Positions 33,561-45,181 of a DNA stretch of 64,000 bases are shown in pieces. Under the pieces are notes generated by a model. The model had not been told where the DNA came from. It saw nothing but the letters and a program-made list of their open reading frames with translations, and did not search any database. How positions within the stretch are numbered: the stretch's first letter is position 1; each line of letters begins with the position of its first letter. This DNA is from Ipomoea triloba (taxonomy: Eukaryota > Streptophyta > Magnoliopsida > Solanales > Convolvulaceae). The DNA lies in the NCBI RefSeq assembly GCF_003576645.1, contig NC_044927.1, positions 18,165,895 through 18,229,894 on the forward strand. The letters are read 5' to 3'. The position numbers and the translations under genes were made by a program.

Positions 33561-34376
33561 GATGACATGCATCGTCCACTAATATAAATAAAGGGTCCAG
33601 ATTGGTTCTCAGTTTCACATGTTAATATACGTTCTCATATGAACCTAGGTTTTTCGTGATAAGTGTTGACTAATTTGTTTCATCCATCTAGGATGATCAA
33701 TGACTATAAAATGGCAGGTTCAATTTTATAAATACTAGTATAAGGCCGTGAGTGCTAGCGTGACTTCATTATGCTTTGCAATTTTCTCTGTCAAGTAATA
33801 TCTTGGTATTTTAAGCATACCTCATTGAAGGAATGTCCAAATTGAGATTTTCCAATGGCATTGGAAAGGTATTTCAAAGAGCTAAAACTTCTATGCAAAC
33901 AACAAAGTCTAGTTTTGACGTCTTCAAGTTGAAAAATAGCCTAGAAATCAAAACTGCTGCGTAGAGTGTAAGGTCACGGTCGAGGTCTGAACTCCACTAT
34001 GACCTCTGGAACTTGCGACCTATGTTGAAATACCACGGTGGAACTCACATCGTGAGGTAGACCGTGACCACATGCCCAAAATCTTTTTAAACTTGTATTT
34101 TGGGCACTATTTGAGGGGTATAAATAGCCCTAGGCGGTTATTTTTAGAGAACTTTTCATTCTCCACTCTCTCTCTCTCTCCAAACATTTCATTTGTGTAA
34201 TCAATCCAACATTGAAGAAGATTTGAAAAACAATTTCACATTTCATCTTGCAAATTGTAGATTTAATTTTCCATAGTTCTTCATCCAAGCTAAGTCTTTC
34301 TTGTTTCTTTCCTTGCATTTTATTGCTTTTAATTGTTCTTGCAAATGTATTTAATTGCAATTCATGCTTAGATTCA
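33561..34376. other. Non-coding, retroelement-leader-like sequence
   Basis: No ORF of interest. A TATA-like GGTATAAATAGCCC at about 34117 followed by CT-rich sequence (34160-34180) looks like an LTR promoter and transcript start, but I cannot pair it with a second LTR. The hAT insertion at 34385 splits what follows. Confidence 0.4.
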
Positions 34377-34384
34377 ATTAGGGA

Positions 34385-34544
34385 TAGGGATGGCAACGGG
34401 GCGGGGCGGGGCGGGGAGTATACTCCCCGTCCCCGTCCCCGTCTCCGGCGGAGAATGAAAAATAGTCCCAATCCCCGTCCCCGGTCAATTCTTAGTCAAA
34501 CATATTAAATTAGTGTATAAAAACTATGGCTTTAATTTTAAAAA

Positions 34545-34595
<51 letters not shown>

Positions 34596-34763
34596 TATAT
34601 TATAATTAAAAATTTTAATTATAATAATTATTCGGGGACGGGGCGGGGCGGGGAGGGGTGTCCCCGTCCCCGTCCCCGATCCCCGAAATTTTTCCCCGTC
34701 CCCGCCCCCGTTTCAAACGGGGACGGGGATCCCCGGCGGGGATGGAGCACATTGCCATCCCTA
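34385..34763. mobile_element. Complete nonautonomous hAT element, 379 bp
   Basis: Terminal inverted repeats TAGGGATGGCAA / TTGCCATCCCTA, with a perfect 8-bp target duplication ATTAGGGA (34377-34384, 34764-34771). Next to each end are GC-rich blocks (GGGGCGGGGCGGGGCGGGG on the left, matching CCCCGTCCCCG runs on the right). The centre is an (AT)n run. hAT by the 8-bp duplication; no transposase. Confidence 0.9.
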
Positions 34764-34771
34764 ATTAGGGA

Positions 34772-35486
34772 TTGGATTAAGTCATCTTTTGTGATTGATG
34801 CTATGTGATTGAATTGAGCTATGAGCTAGTACAGTGACTTAATGATGGCTCTAGTTGTGAGCTTGGTGTTTTGTTTTGACTCTTGTATGGTTGTGGCCAA
34901 ATTATGCTAGAGGCCAGGTACTTGGAAAAGGGTATTGTCATTATGAGAACAGGGCAACACCATACACATACATCTCACTAATCCAACTTCACTTTGAGAA
35001 AAGGGAGTTGGAAGGAAACATAAACACCATGGGTTTGATGAATTGCCTCAATTAGTTTAAGTTGTCATAAGAATGGGGCTACAAACTAGTTGATAGTCCA
35101 ATGTCCACAAGAGTAGCATTGGCACATAGTAGTGTCTCCTTAGTTCCCTTACCAATGCATTACACGGGCTCTAACCAAGGATACATTATATCATCTACAC
35201 TTGAGTAACCTAGTCCAAGCCCTTTATTTTACTATTGATTGTTAATTGTTGCTTGATCTTTCATTACAATTTGATTGTCATTTCCTTTATTTTGCTCTTA
35301 TCGCATGAATCACATCTATTCCTTTGAAATAGCTTCTAAACATTCTACACTGATGTGATTAACCACATATTATTCAACACCCTTCTGGTCCGCTCCTTAA
35401 GACGATATTTAGTGTAAGGATACCCTCACACACACACTTCATTCTATTACCACTTTTAAACAACTTTCAATTAAAAGAGGCTTCCA
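34772..35486. other. Non-coding sequence right of the hAT
   Basis: Continuation of the leader-like sequence, with no coding signal until CACTA TNP2 homology starts at 35487. The CACTA left end is not visible, so the CACTA is probably truncated here. Confidence 0.4.
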
Positions 35487-36960
35487 ATGGGGTACAAGAC
35501 TATACAGATGCATGCTCCACAACCACTAACTAGGATTCAAGTGTATGAAGGTGTAGAATGTATAAATGTTACTTTTGGTAAGACTCAAAAGCTTAAATCT
35601 CAAAGAGGTAAGAGGTCAAAATCTAATGTTAAGATACCTCAAAATGAGAAGAGTCCGTGGAAAAATAAATCTAAATTCTTTGATCTTCCATATTGGAAGA
35701 CACTAGATGTAAGACATAGTATTGATGTGATGCATGTGGAGAAAAATGTGTGAAAGTCTTATTGGAACTATTTTAGACATAAAAGGTAAGACTAAAGATG
35801 GACTCAGTACTAGATTAAACTTGATTAAAATGGGTATACGACCTATATTAGCTCCACGTCGTTGGGATAAGAAAACATATTTGTCTCTAGCTACTCATAC
35901 TTTATCAAGAAAGGAGAAAATAAGTTTTTGTGAGTGTTTAGGTGGAGTGAAGGTACCATAATGGTATTCATCAAATATCAGAAGACTTGTTAATATGCAA
36001 GATTTAAAATTGGTGGGGTTGAAGTCTCATGATTGTCATGCCTTAATGCAACTATTGCTAGTGGTTGTTACAGACATATTGTCTAAAATGTTGAGATATA
36101 CTATTATAAGGATTTGTTTCTTTTTCAATGCAATATGTGAAAAAGTTATTGATCCAGACAAATTAGATGAATTGCAAAATGGCATTTGCTTGTACATTTG
36201 GCCAGAGAGATTAGGTAGTGCGGTCTAGCTTATTTGAGGTGGATGTACCCATTTGAATGGTATATGAAATTCTTAAAAGGTTATGTTAGGAGCCGATATA
36301 GGCTTAAAGCATTTATTGTTGAAAGCTATATTGCTGAGGAAGTTATTGAATACTTGGTAGGGGTAGAAGTTATTGGTCTTCCTAAGTATCGACATGAAGG
36401 AAGAATTGATGGGAAGGGTACTCGAAGAATCAAAGTGCATACTATTCCTCATGAAGATATAGAGCAAGCACACTTGTACATCTTGCATAATAAAAGTGAA
36501 GTTGAGCTCTATTTAGATTAATACAAGGCCTTGATTAGGGAGTGAAATCCCAGAAAGACAAACATGTGGATTGTGAACGAACATAATAGTACTTTTATTG
36601 GTTGGTTCAAGAATAAAGTTCTTAGTGATAATAATGTTTCTGAAACTGTACAATGGTTAACTCATGGTCCTAGTATGCAAGTCATATGTTTTACTAGATA
36701 TGACATTAATGGGTTTTCTTTTTACACAAAAGCTCAAGATGAAATGAGCACTATGCAAAATAGTGGAGTTTCTTTGATTGCAAATGCAATGCATTTTAGT
36801 AGTTCGAAAGATAAAAATAATGTGATTACAGAGTTGTCATATTATGGTGTGATTGACGAAATATAGGAGGTCGATTATGTTCGATTTAGGGTGGCGGTGT
36901 TTCGACGTAGATGGGTAGATAGTAAACATGGTGTAAAAGTTGATGAGTTAGGATCTACAC
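35487..36960 (+). pseudogene. CACTA TNP2 transposase, C-terminal half
   Basis: Recognisable blocks across three frames: FFDLPYWKTLDVRHSIDVMH, CESLIGTILDIKGKTKDG, TLSRKEKISFCECLGGVKVP, LKLVGLKSHDCHALMQ, IRICFFFNAICEKVIDPD, RWMYPFEWYMKFLKGYVRSR, GLPKYRHEGRIDGKGT. The final part (MWIVNEHNSTFIGWFKN to YYGVIDEI and FRVAVFRRRWVDS) is the DUF4216-type domain. Frameshifts near 35745 and 36230 and stops near 35960 and 36520 inactivate it. The N-terminal half, including the first catalytic region, is missing. Confidence 0.85.
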
Positions 36961-37019
36961 TTGTAGATCTTAATAGGGAAGGTCACAAATAATTTTCATT
37001 TACTAATAATTTTTCTTTC

Positions 37020-38337
37020 TAAACAGGCATTTGGATTATCAAATGATCCTACTATTTATAGTACTACCAAAGGTAGTGATGATACTACTGCTAAGAGGAG
37101 GGGTGCCACTCATATGAAAAGTCATTTTAGAGCATGCTACTTCAGGGAAGAAGGTAGTTCAATTTGATGGAATGGGTCCTATTGGGCCAAATAACATCAC
37201 ATTTAAAAGTAGTTATGTTGCATTGTTGGAACGGAACAAAGTTCCTATCACAATACACTCATGGCATAAGGTCCCAGTGGAGACTAAGGACCTTATTTGG
37301 AAAGATATCCTGGTAACTTATTTTTGAAATTTAGATTTGTACCAAAAAATAATATAATTACATTTCTTACTAATAAATATTTTATTGTAGAGTGCTTATG
37401 ATATTCCCGACACAATCGAAATGAAAGACTGTTGGGTGAAATATGCGGGTCAACGGTGGAAATAATTTAAAATAAATTTGACTAACACGTATATATACAG
37501 TACTAACCCAAATAAGAAGAACCCATGCGATAAATACTCGTACCTTGACCAAGAGACATGAGAAAAGTTTGTTGAGCTTCGTACAGATCCAGATTTGAGG
37601 TATCTTTATTTTTCTATCAATTATTAACTCAAATATATTAATTATATATTACTAATTAATGTTTTCTTTTTATGTAGGCAAAAAAAAAAAAAAAAAAAAC
37701 AGCAAGAGATACAAGCTAAAGATCTCCATCCACATAGTTTATCTCAAGAAGGCTATAAGAGGTTGGAGAAGATTATGATGGAAGAGAAATTGAAAGAACT
37801 ACAAGAAGCTGAAATTCATATCCCTCGTATGTATTTACTCTTCCATCTCCTCCACGTAGACACGAAATGTGGAAGAAAGAAAGAATGGATAAGTTGGGAA
37901 ATTTTTCCACCGAAGCGACTGGAATGGTCGTGGAAACAATTATAAGTAAATATGTTATAATTTTCTACATTAATAGTTATGCTGAATAAATTAGAAAAAG
38001 TATAATAGTAATCATGATTAAATATTCTTTATATATGTTAGGATTCTCTCGAGTTGCAAGCGTCTCAAGGAGAATTCGTTGAGTCAGGAAGACAAGATAT
38101 ATTGTTTGTTGAGCTAGGTACTAATGAGCATCCCAGACGTGTTAGAGACATGGCAAGATGATATGGCATAAAAAAAACCATCTCTGGCCATGCAAAACGT
38201 CGTCAAAGCCCCACGTCTACATAAGAAGTTCAACAAATGATTGATTTTGACATTACTGTGGCGTTAAAGAAACAAAAGAGGAGTTTCAAGAAACCATGGT
38301 TGAGATGATGAAGCAATTTAGTATTATGCAAACTCCT
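37020..38337 (+). pseudogene. Transposase_24 (Ptta/En-Spm) gene, 5' part
   Basis: Exon-like pieces in changing frames: RNKVPITIHSWHKVPVETKD, AYDIPDTIEMKDCWVKYAGQ, NPNKKNPCDKYSYLDQET, LSQEGYKRLEKIMMEEKLK. This is the plant transposase family found as the second CACTA gene. Several internal stops. The last frame reads FSIMQTP directly before the insertion at 38338 and continues ILHNQG after it. Confidence 0.72.
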
Positions 38338-38838
38338 ACTACAAGAAATTTCACATTTAGTGACAACAGAAGTTGTCACAAAAACTATCGATTTTGGTCA
38401 CTATTGAAATTAGTGACCAATTTTTGAAGTCGTCACCTGTCGTCACTATATCCTCTGTCACTATTGTAGTAGTGACGACTTTTGAAAAGTTGTCACAATT
38501 ATTTAAACTTTTGTGACAATGTTTACGTACACTAAAAATAGTATTTGAGTGATACTATTAGTGGTCACAATAAATGTACAATTTGTGACCTAATATGCTA
38601 TTACAAAAGATTGATTTAGTGACAACTAAAATTATTACAATTAATTATTTTATTGTGACAACATTTTCGTCACAATAATTATACTTGTTTGTGAGAATTA
38701 TTCTTGACACAAAAATGATTATCAGTTGACCTAAAAATAGATACAAAAATTAATTTATTGTGACAACAAACATAATAATAAATGTTGCATTTAACATCGT
38801 TTCACCTTATTGTTTTGAGCAAATACCCAAAACACCTA

Positions 38839-39112
38839 CTCCCTCCGTCCCTAATTGTTTGTCTCATTTACTTTTTGCACGGTTTTTAATGCAACATAGC
38901 AAATGATATTAACTTTCCAATTTTGCCCTTAAAAAGTAGGTGTAATTTGTACAAAGTACAATTGTACTTATCTCATTAATTGTCTAAAAAGTTGAAAAGT
39001 CAAAAGGGTAAATTGGGAAATGTAGAATGATAGTTATGTTCAATTTTAGAAAGAGGACATTATTTTGGAACAAACTAAAAAGGAAAGTAAGACAGGTATG
39101 GGACGGAGGGAG
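38839..39112. mobile_element. Stowaway-like MITE
   Basis: 274 bp with ends CTCCCTCCGTCCC / GGGACGGAGGGAG flanked by TA (38837-38838, 39113-39114). These are the classical Stowaway (Tc1/mariner) termini. Nested in the 38338-40624 element. Confidence 0.9.
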
Positions 39113-39226
39113 TAATATTTTAATTTAATTTAATTTAATTTTTTTTAAAAACCATTCTTTCAATAGAAGCCTCCGGCTTCATAGCCGGAGGCTCCTATAT
39201 ATTCTTCTGCCCATCCAAAATTGGGT

Positions 39227-39480
39227 CAATCATTATTGCATGGACCATGGTCCACACAGCTGTGTGGACCAAAAATAGAAAGTACATTATTTTTGTACTG
39301 AAGATACATTATTTTTGTACTGTAGGTACATTATTTTTGTACTGAAGGTACATTATTTGATATATACTATCAATAATGTACCTACAGTACAAAAATAATG
39401 CACCTTCAGTACAAAAATAATGTACTTTTTATTTTTGCTCCACACAGCTGTGTGGACCATGATCCATGCAATAATTTGCC
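39227..39480. mobile_element. Mutator-type MITE with GCATGGACC palindromes
   Basis: 254 bp; inner inverted ends ATTATTGCATGGA.. with long palindromes (GTCCACACAGCTGTGTGGAC), flanked by AAATTGGGT on both sides (39218-39226, 39481-39489), a 9-bp duplication. The left terminal bases have diverged from the right. The centre is built of TACATTATTTTTGTACTG repeats facing each other. Confidence 0.65.
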
Positions 39481-39619
39481 AAATTGGGTGGGCAATATAA
39501 GGGGCGTTGAGCTCCCCTTTTAATGAGGGAGCTCAACGCCCATTTATTACAATTTTACGATGTGGGATCAAAGTGATCCCACATCACTTTTTTTTTTTAA
39601 TTTTTATTATTATTATCAT

Positions 39620-39624
<5 letters not shown>

Positions 39625-39677
<53 letters not shown>
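39625..39677. repeat. (TA)n microsatellite
   Basis: Uninterrupted TA repeat; the short frame that reads through it is not a gene. Confidence 0.95.
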
Positions 39678-39682
<5 letters not shown>

Positions 39683-40624
39683 TACTACCTTGATGATGAT
39701 GTATGTAGGAGATGAAACTTTGTAGATTAAATTTTTGTTACTTAATCAATCAAACTAAATTATAATTTAGTTAATTCGATTAATTGGTCTACAATGAAAT
39801 TTTTATTATATATAATTTATTTTATTTTATATATTTGATACAATCATATTGTAAAGATCATGAGCTGCTACATTGGATGGCTCTTAACGTACAATAATTG
39901 ACTATTATCATTAATTAATTAAGGTAGTCATTCGATTCATTTGATTAATTTTGAATCAAATTTAGAGATGAAGACACACCACATTGATAGAAGAACAAGC
40001 AATCCATATGAATAATATTCTTAGTAACAACTAATTACTCGTCACAATTATCCTAAATTAGTGACAAACCTTGAAATCAAAAACAATTTAGTAATTTTTG
40101 TTACGGAGTTATAGAGCGTCACAAATATTCATAACAATTTCATCACAAAAAATGACAATATTAGTGACAATAGTATTTTTTTTCTCACAATTGTTTCTCA
40201 TTTATAATGGTACTAACCAATTGTATTTTTATTGACAAAATAAATTGTCACAAATATTATAAACATGAGTGACCAACAACTATTTGTCACAAAAAGTATT
40301 AAAATTTGTGTCTACGTTATTTTTTGTCACAACTATATTCGTTCCCGCCATAATTATAATGCCGCCAAAATACACATACATTTAGTGACGACAAATAGTG
40401 ACAATGTATGTTACGACACTATTATTCTAGTAATAGTGACAACTTACTCGTAACAAATACTTACTTGTCACAATTACCATATTATCAGTGACAAAAAAAG
40501 GTTATCACAATTATCCCACACAATAGTGTCGAATTATTTTTTTGGTCACAAAAATTGTATTATTTGTGACTAAATTACAAAGTGTCACAAAAGATTTGTC
40601 ACTAAATGTCTTCATTCTTGTAGT

Positions 40625-40885
40625 TCCTATTCTGCATAATCAAGGCAGGAGGATGGCATATGTGTGGATGTTGAGCCACAATCTCATTGTGAAAAAGCTA
40701 GTTCTCATAACCCTTGTGATAGTTTACCAGTTATAAGTAATTGTTTATAATTAATATTATTATTATTTATTAAAAACATTTTATATGATTCTTAGTTAAG
40801 AATTCAAGAAGCACGGTGTCAGTTGTACTTGGAAGATCCCATTAGACAGACAGTGGCATTTGGGATAGCTTACAATGGTGGAAAG
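40625..40885 (+). pseudogene. Transposase_24 gene, middle exon
   Basis: Resumes ILHNQGRR after the insertion. A spacer is followed by RIQEARCQLYLEDPIRQ and TVAFGIAYNGGK, cut at 40885 by the copia LTR. The first base after the right LTR and its target duplication (50279) continues the same exon. Confidence 0.65.
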
Positions 40886-42281
40886 TGTTGGAAAAATTGC
40901 ACTAAAATGGCATTTTAAGTGGCCATTTTGTGGTATAAATATCTGTGGGTCCACTTTCGATTTTTGGGTCGGGTCAAAGTGGATTCGGGTTCTTCGTTCT
41001 TAGACGAAGAAATCGATATATTATACGCTCAAAATGGATAATGGGTGAATGAGAAATTGATTCTCAAAGTAGACCCATTTGAGATGGAATTCAAGTGTGG
41101 AAAGCTTATGTAGCTTTGTCCCACATTGATTTGGAATGAACTTTTGCACCACTATATATACAAGAGTCTTTTATGACTATTTAACTTGTATAGCATAGAT
41201 GCTCTCTCTCGCGCGCAAGGGGGGGGTGCAAATCAAATTCCAAAGTTGAGTTCGAAAGGCTTGAACTCGTGTGCGCCGGCACCTGCGGGCACGAATGTCG
41301 TCCGAAAAGTGGCAGGCCTTGCGGGCTAAGTTATGCCATATTTTCGAACGAGTTTTCCATCTCAGACGACATGAGATCGAACCGATCTCTCGTTCGAGAC
41401 ATCAAATGAACTCACCTCTCGAGAGGTAGTTCAATGTCTTGAACCAAGTCTCTTACAAGGGCGATATCGCGCAGCCCCGGATCGGCGCATGCATTCGATG
41501 TCTCGCGGACCAATTTGATGTCTCGATGCAGTGCGATGTCTCGAAGCTAGCACTTCTCGACGTCTCGCGGCACGAGCTATGTCTCGAAGGTACGCAGATA
41601 TGAAAGATATCTCGAATAGCGACTTTGGTGACCTCTCGTTTGCGACCGTTCACCTACTGGATCCGTTCAGAAATAACTCTTAATATTTCGGAGTTAATGT
41701 CATTAATTCCAATCTTTATTTCAGAGTTTATTTCTTGATTAAATGGATTAATAGTGGGTGTAAATAGGTTGCTAATGGGTGGAGGTTACAAATGGGAATT
41801 AAATGCCAGATTTAATGCAATGATCCCATCCTTCACTACATATTCGTTGTGAGCAGCAGGTTTGAAAGATACACACTAAGAACACACGAATACACTGTTT
41901 TTCTCCTCAAAACCCTGCTCATATTTCCTTCAAGCCATCTGCGTTCTTCCCACGGTTTAGTTCGTCGGGTCCAAGTTTGAGTGCACAAACGGCGGATCGT
42001 AGCACGTTTTATCCTGGGAAGCCTAGGCCGCAACGTTCCAGCACCTCGGGAAGCGGCAAATAAGGTTTTAAGGATAGTGACAACACGACTCGTGCTTCCA
42101 ACCATCCCGAAGTCCATACAGTTCACCCTATTTCTTCCAAGGCCACTCAACCCAGCGTGGTATCTTCATCGCAAGTAATTGTTTAATCCTACGTGGATTA
42201 TATTTCGTTGTATTTTTTTTGTTTTGCTTTCGTTTTCCAGTTTCTTGTATTTCCGATTGTCAGAAAGGACTTTATCTAACA
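40886..42281 (+). repeat. 5' LTR of copia
   Basis: 1396 bp. TATA-like ACTATATATACAAG at about 41152-41165 is the probable promoter. The region downstream is rich in TCTCGA/ATGTCTCG words (41385-41640). A 15-nt segment AAATAAGGTTTTAAG at 42058-42072 is exactly complementary to the sequence just 3' of the LTR (42284-42298). Confidence 0.9.
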
Positions 42282-42298
42282 TTCTTAAAACCTTATTT
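42282..42298 (+). promoter_or_regulatory. Unusual primer-binding position, LTR-complementary
   Basis: The sequence right after the 5' LTR (TTCTTAAAACCTTATTT) does not resemble the usual initiator-tRNA-Met site (TGGTATCAGAGC). Fifteen of its bases are complementary to 42058-42072 in the LTR. This could be a self-priming arrangement; the function is inferred. Confidence 0.4.
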
Positions 42299-42338
42299 CT
42301 TCTTCTACTCCTTCTGACTTTCGGATTTCTGGAAAGAA

Positions 42339-43840
42339 ATGGAAAACGTGTTGCCAGTAGCCAACCTTGGGGATGAAAATCCTAATGTTGTCGAAAACAA
42401 CAGCGGGGGGAATGGCAACAATGTTGCACAATCCCAGGCACCAGTGAACGTAGATTCACAAGGGGGTGTCAGTTCGGAGGGGTATATCCCCACGATGAGG
42501 GTACCTATAGTACCAAGTGGTTCGGCCGAAAAGCCGGACAAGTTTTCGGGAGCATTTTTCAAGAGGTGGCAGCAAAAGATGCTGTTTTACCTCGCTACTC
42601 TCGGCTGGTGGCAGCAAAAGATGCTGTTTTACCTCGCTACTCTCGGCTTGTCAAGGTTCTTGACCGTGTTTTACCTCGCTACTCTCGGCTTGTCAAGGTT
42701 CTTGACCGAGACGTACCTCGCTACTCTCGGCTTGTCAAGGTTCTTGACCGAGACGATTCCAGTGGTTAAGGAACAAGACCCTCAATCGGTAATGGCTGTT
42801 GGGCTTCGGAAGGATTCTGACTTCCTTTGCCGCAACTACATTCTGAATGGGTTGGTTGACTCCCTTTACGATGTTTATCGTAAAATTGGCACGGCTAAGG
42901 CACTGTGGGAAGCTTTGGACCACAAGTACCGAAGCGAGGATGCCGGGGCCAAGAAATTTGTTGTTGGCAGGTTGTTTGATTTCAAGATGGTGGATTCAAA
43001 AACCGTGTTGAGTCAAGTTGAAGAGTTGCAATTACTCTTTGACGAGATTCGTGACGAAGGCATGTCAATTAGTGAATCCTTCCAAGTGGCGTCCATGATC
43101 CACTTGCTGCCTCCGGGATGGAAGGACTTCAAGAACTACCTGAAGCACAAGCGGAAGGAGATGAGCCTGGAGGACTTGATCCATCGACTCCAAGTCGAGG
43201 AAGGAAACAGGACCAGTGATGGTAGAGGACCTCTCGTGGGAGGTGCCAAAGCCAACGTGGTGGAGCACGGGCAAAGCTCCAAGAAGGCTAAGAAGGGCAA
43301 GAAAAACCTGGGTCCGAAAGGTGGTGTTTCCAAGGGCAAGTTCCAAGGGAAATGCTACAATTGTGGCAAGATGGGCCACAAGTCCATGGAGTGCAAGGCT
43401 CCAAAGAAAAAGAACAAGGGTTCTGAAGCCAACATGGTTGGTGATATGAGCCAAAAAGTGGCTGATATTAGCCTTTCGGCTATGGTCACGGAGGTGAACC
43501 TGGTGGGCTCCAACCCGCGCGAGTGGTTCATCGACACCGGTGCAACAAAGCATTTATGCTGCAACCGGGAGATGTTCAGCACCTTTGAGGCCGTTGAGGG
43601 CGAGAAGGTCTGGATGGGAAACTCTGCTCAGTCCAATGTTGAGGGCATGGGCAAGGTGATTCTGAAGATGACTTTCGGGAAGGAACTGACATTGAACAAT
43701 GTGCTGTATGTTCCGGACCTTAGGAAGAATCTTGTTTTTGGCTCGTTGTTGAACAAGTATGGATTCAAGATGGTCTTCGAATCTGACAAAGTAGTTTTGT
43801 CAAAGTTAGGGATGTTTGTTGGTAAGGGCTATGTAACTGA
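42339..43840 (+). CDS. gag-pro: Copia gag and protease, to gap
   Basis: Starts [14 protein letters not shown]; gag core near [30 protein letters not shown] and [16 protein letters not shown] knuckle [14 protein letters not shown] at 43354-43395; protease active site [11 protein letters not shown] at 43526-43558; then the pre-integrase linker. Three extra in-frame 42-bp copies of the YLATLG segment (42566-42756) lengthen gag by 42 residues. The frame runs into the 25-N gap at 43841 in GYVT and would continue into 43991 once the spurious fold-back is ignored. Confidence 0.88.
42566..42756 (+). repeat. 42-bp stutter repeats in gag
   Basis: GTGGCAGC at 42566 and 42608, TGTTTTACC at 42625 and 42667, TACCTCGC at 42672 and 42714: three jumps, each exactly 42 bp, at sliding breakpoints. 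Unlike the other two loci, this part of gag is not naturally repetitive in the family. Confidence 0.9.
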
Positions 43841-43990
43841 NNNNNNNNNNNNNNNNNNNNNNNNNTCTACGCATAGAATTAAATTAACATGACCTAGTCT
43901 ACCATGCCACAAATTGGAAGACTCAAGCAAGTAAACAGAATTAACTTTGCTTTTATTGATAATCGGCATTACATTGAGCTTAAAAGCCCG
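43841..43990. other. 25-N gap and fold-back copy
   Basis: N at 43841-43865, then 43866-43988 is the inverted complement of about 43992-44121, forming a near-perfect palindrome centred on GCCCGTGACGGGC. Coding sequence before the gap ends ..GTAACTGA and resumes ..TGACGGGC at 43991, so the pieces share TGA and would join directly. The fold-back is most likely an assembly chimera. Confidence 0.8.
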
Positions 43991-45181
43991 TGACGGGCTT
44001 TTTAAGCTCAATGTAATGCCGATTATCAATAAAAGCAAAGTTGATTCTGTTTACTTGCTTGAGTCTTCCAATTTGTGGCATGGTAGACTAGGTCATGTTA
44101 ATTTAAATTCTATGCGTAGATTAATTAGCATGAACCATATCCCTAATTTTCAAGTTAATACAAATAAATGTGAAATTTGTGTTGAGGCAAAACTAACAAA
44201 AACTCCCTTCAAATCGGTTGAAAGGGAGAGCGAGCCACTAACTTTGGTACATAGCGATTTGTGCGATTTTAGATCGATTCAATCGAGAGGTGGTAATAAA
44301 TATTTTATCACGTTTATCGATGATTGCACACGTTTTTGTTATGTGTATTTGCTAAAGAGCAAAGACGAAGCCAAGGAAAAGTTCATTCTTTATAAGGATG
44401 AAGTGGAAAACCAACTTAATCGAAATATTAAAAAGGTTAGAAGCGATAGAGGTGGTGAGTACGAAGTACCTATCGGTGACTTCTGTGCGAGTGTTGGAAT
44501 AATACACGAGCGTACTGCACCTTATGCACCTCAATCAAATGGTATTGCCGAACGTAAGAATCGTACATTGAAAGAGATGATGAATGCGATGCTTATAAGT
44601 TCGGGCCTACCTCAAAGCATGTGGGGTGAGGCGATTTTGACAAGTAACTACCTTTTGAATAAGGTACCTCACAAGAAGCTCGATAAGACTCCTTATGAGC
44701 TGTGGAAAGGTAGGAAACCTTCCTACAAATACCTCAAAGTGTGGAGGTGTCTTGCCAAAGTTTTGGTTCCAACACCAAAGAAAATAAAGATAGGTCCAAA
44801 GACGGTGGATTGTATCTTTATTGGATATGCACACAATAGTAGTGCTTATAGGTTCTTAGTACACGAGTCCCATAATCCGGACGTACATAAGAATACTATA
44901 ATCGAATCAAGGAATGCAAGTTTCTTTGAAAATGTATTTCCTTGTAGGTCTAATGAAAGACCAAGCACGTCACTTCGAGAAGTCGAGAGACCCAGTGCGT
45001 CACTTCGAGAGGTCGACAGATCAAGTACGTTACTTCGAGAGGTTAACATACCTAGTATGTCACTTCGAGAGGTCGACGGACTGTGTACATCACTTCGAGA
45101 GATCGATACACTTCGAGAGATCGATGCACCTCGAGTGATCGATACACTTCGAGAGGTCGACGGACTGAGTACATCACTTCG
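43991..45181. repeat. Direct duplication, copy 1 (see 45197-46387)
   Basis: 1191 bp repeated at +1206, apparently without change. Copy 1 continues 14 more bases (GAGGTGGATGTTA) to the N at 45196, reading straight through without the 42-bp stutters present in copy 2. Confidence 0.88.

Larger units (their letters stand above)
38338..40624. mobile_element. Nonautonomous CACTA-like element, 2.29 kb
   Basis: Ends ACTACAAGAA (38338) and TTCTTGTAGT (40624) are inverted repeats related to CACTACAAGAA. Both subterminal zones (38356-38770 and 40020-40615) are packed with AGTGACAA/TTGTCACAA words in both orientations, as expected of transposase-binding arrays. TCCT flanks both sides (38334-38337, 40625-40628), giving a 3-4-bp duplication. 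The host gene frame is continuous across it. The interior holds two MITEs and several hairpins. Confidence 0.75.

Noticed and set aside
39507..39725. 72-codon ORF through a TA microsatellite
   Set aside because: Mostly Ile/Tyr from (TA)n; no domain.
41836..42178. 104- and 65-codon ORFs in the copia LTR, repeated at 49833
   Set aside because: Overlapping frames on both strands of LTR sequence, with no domain.
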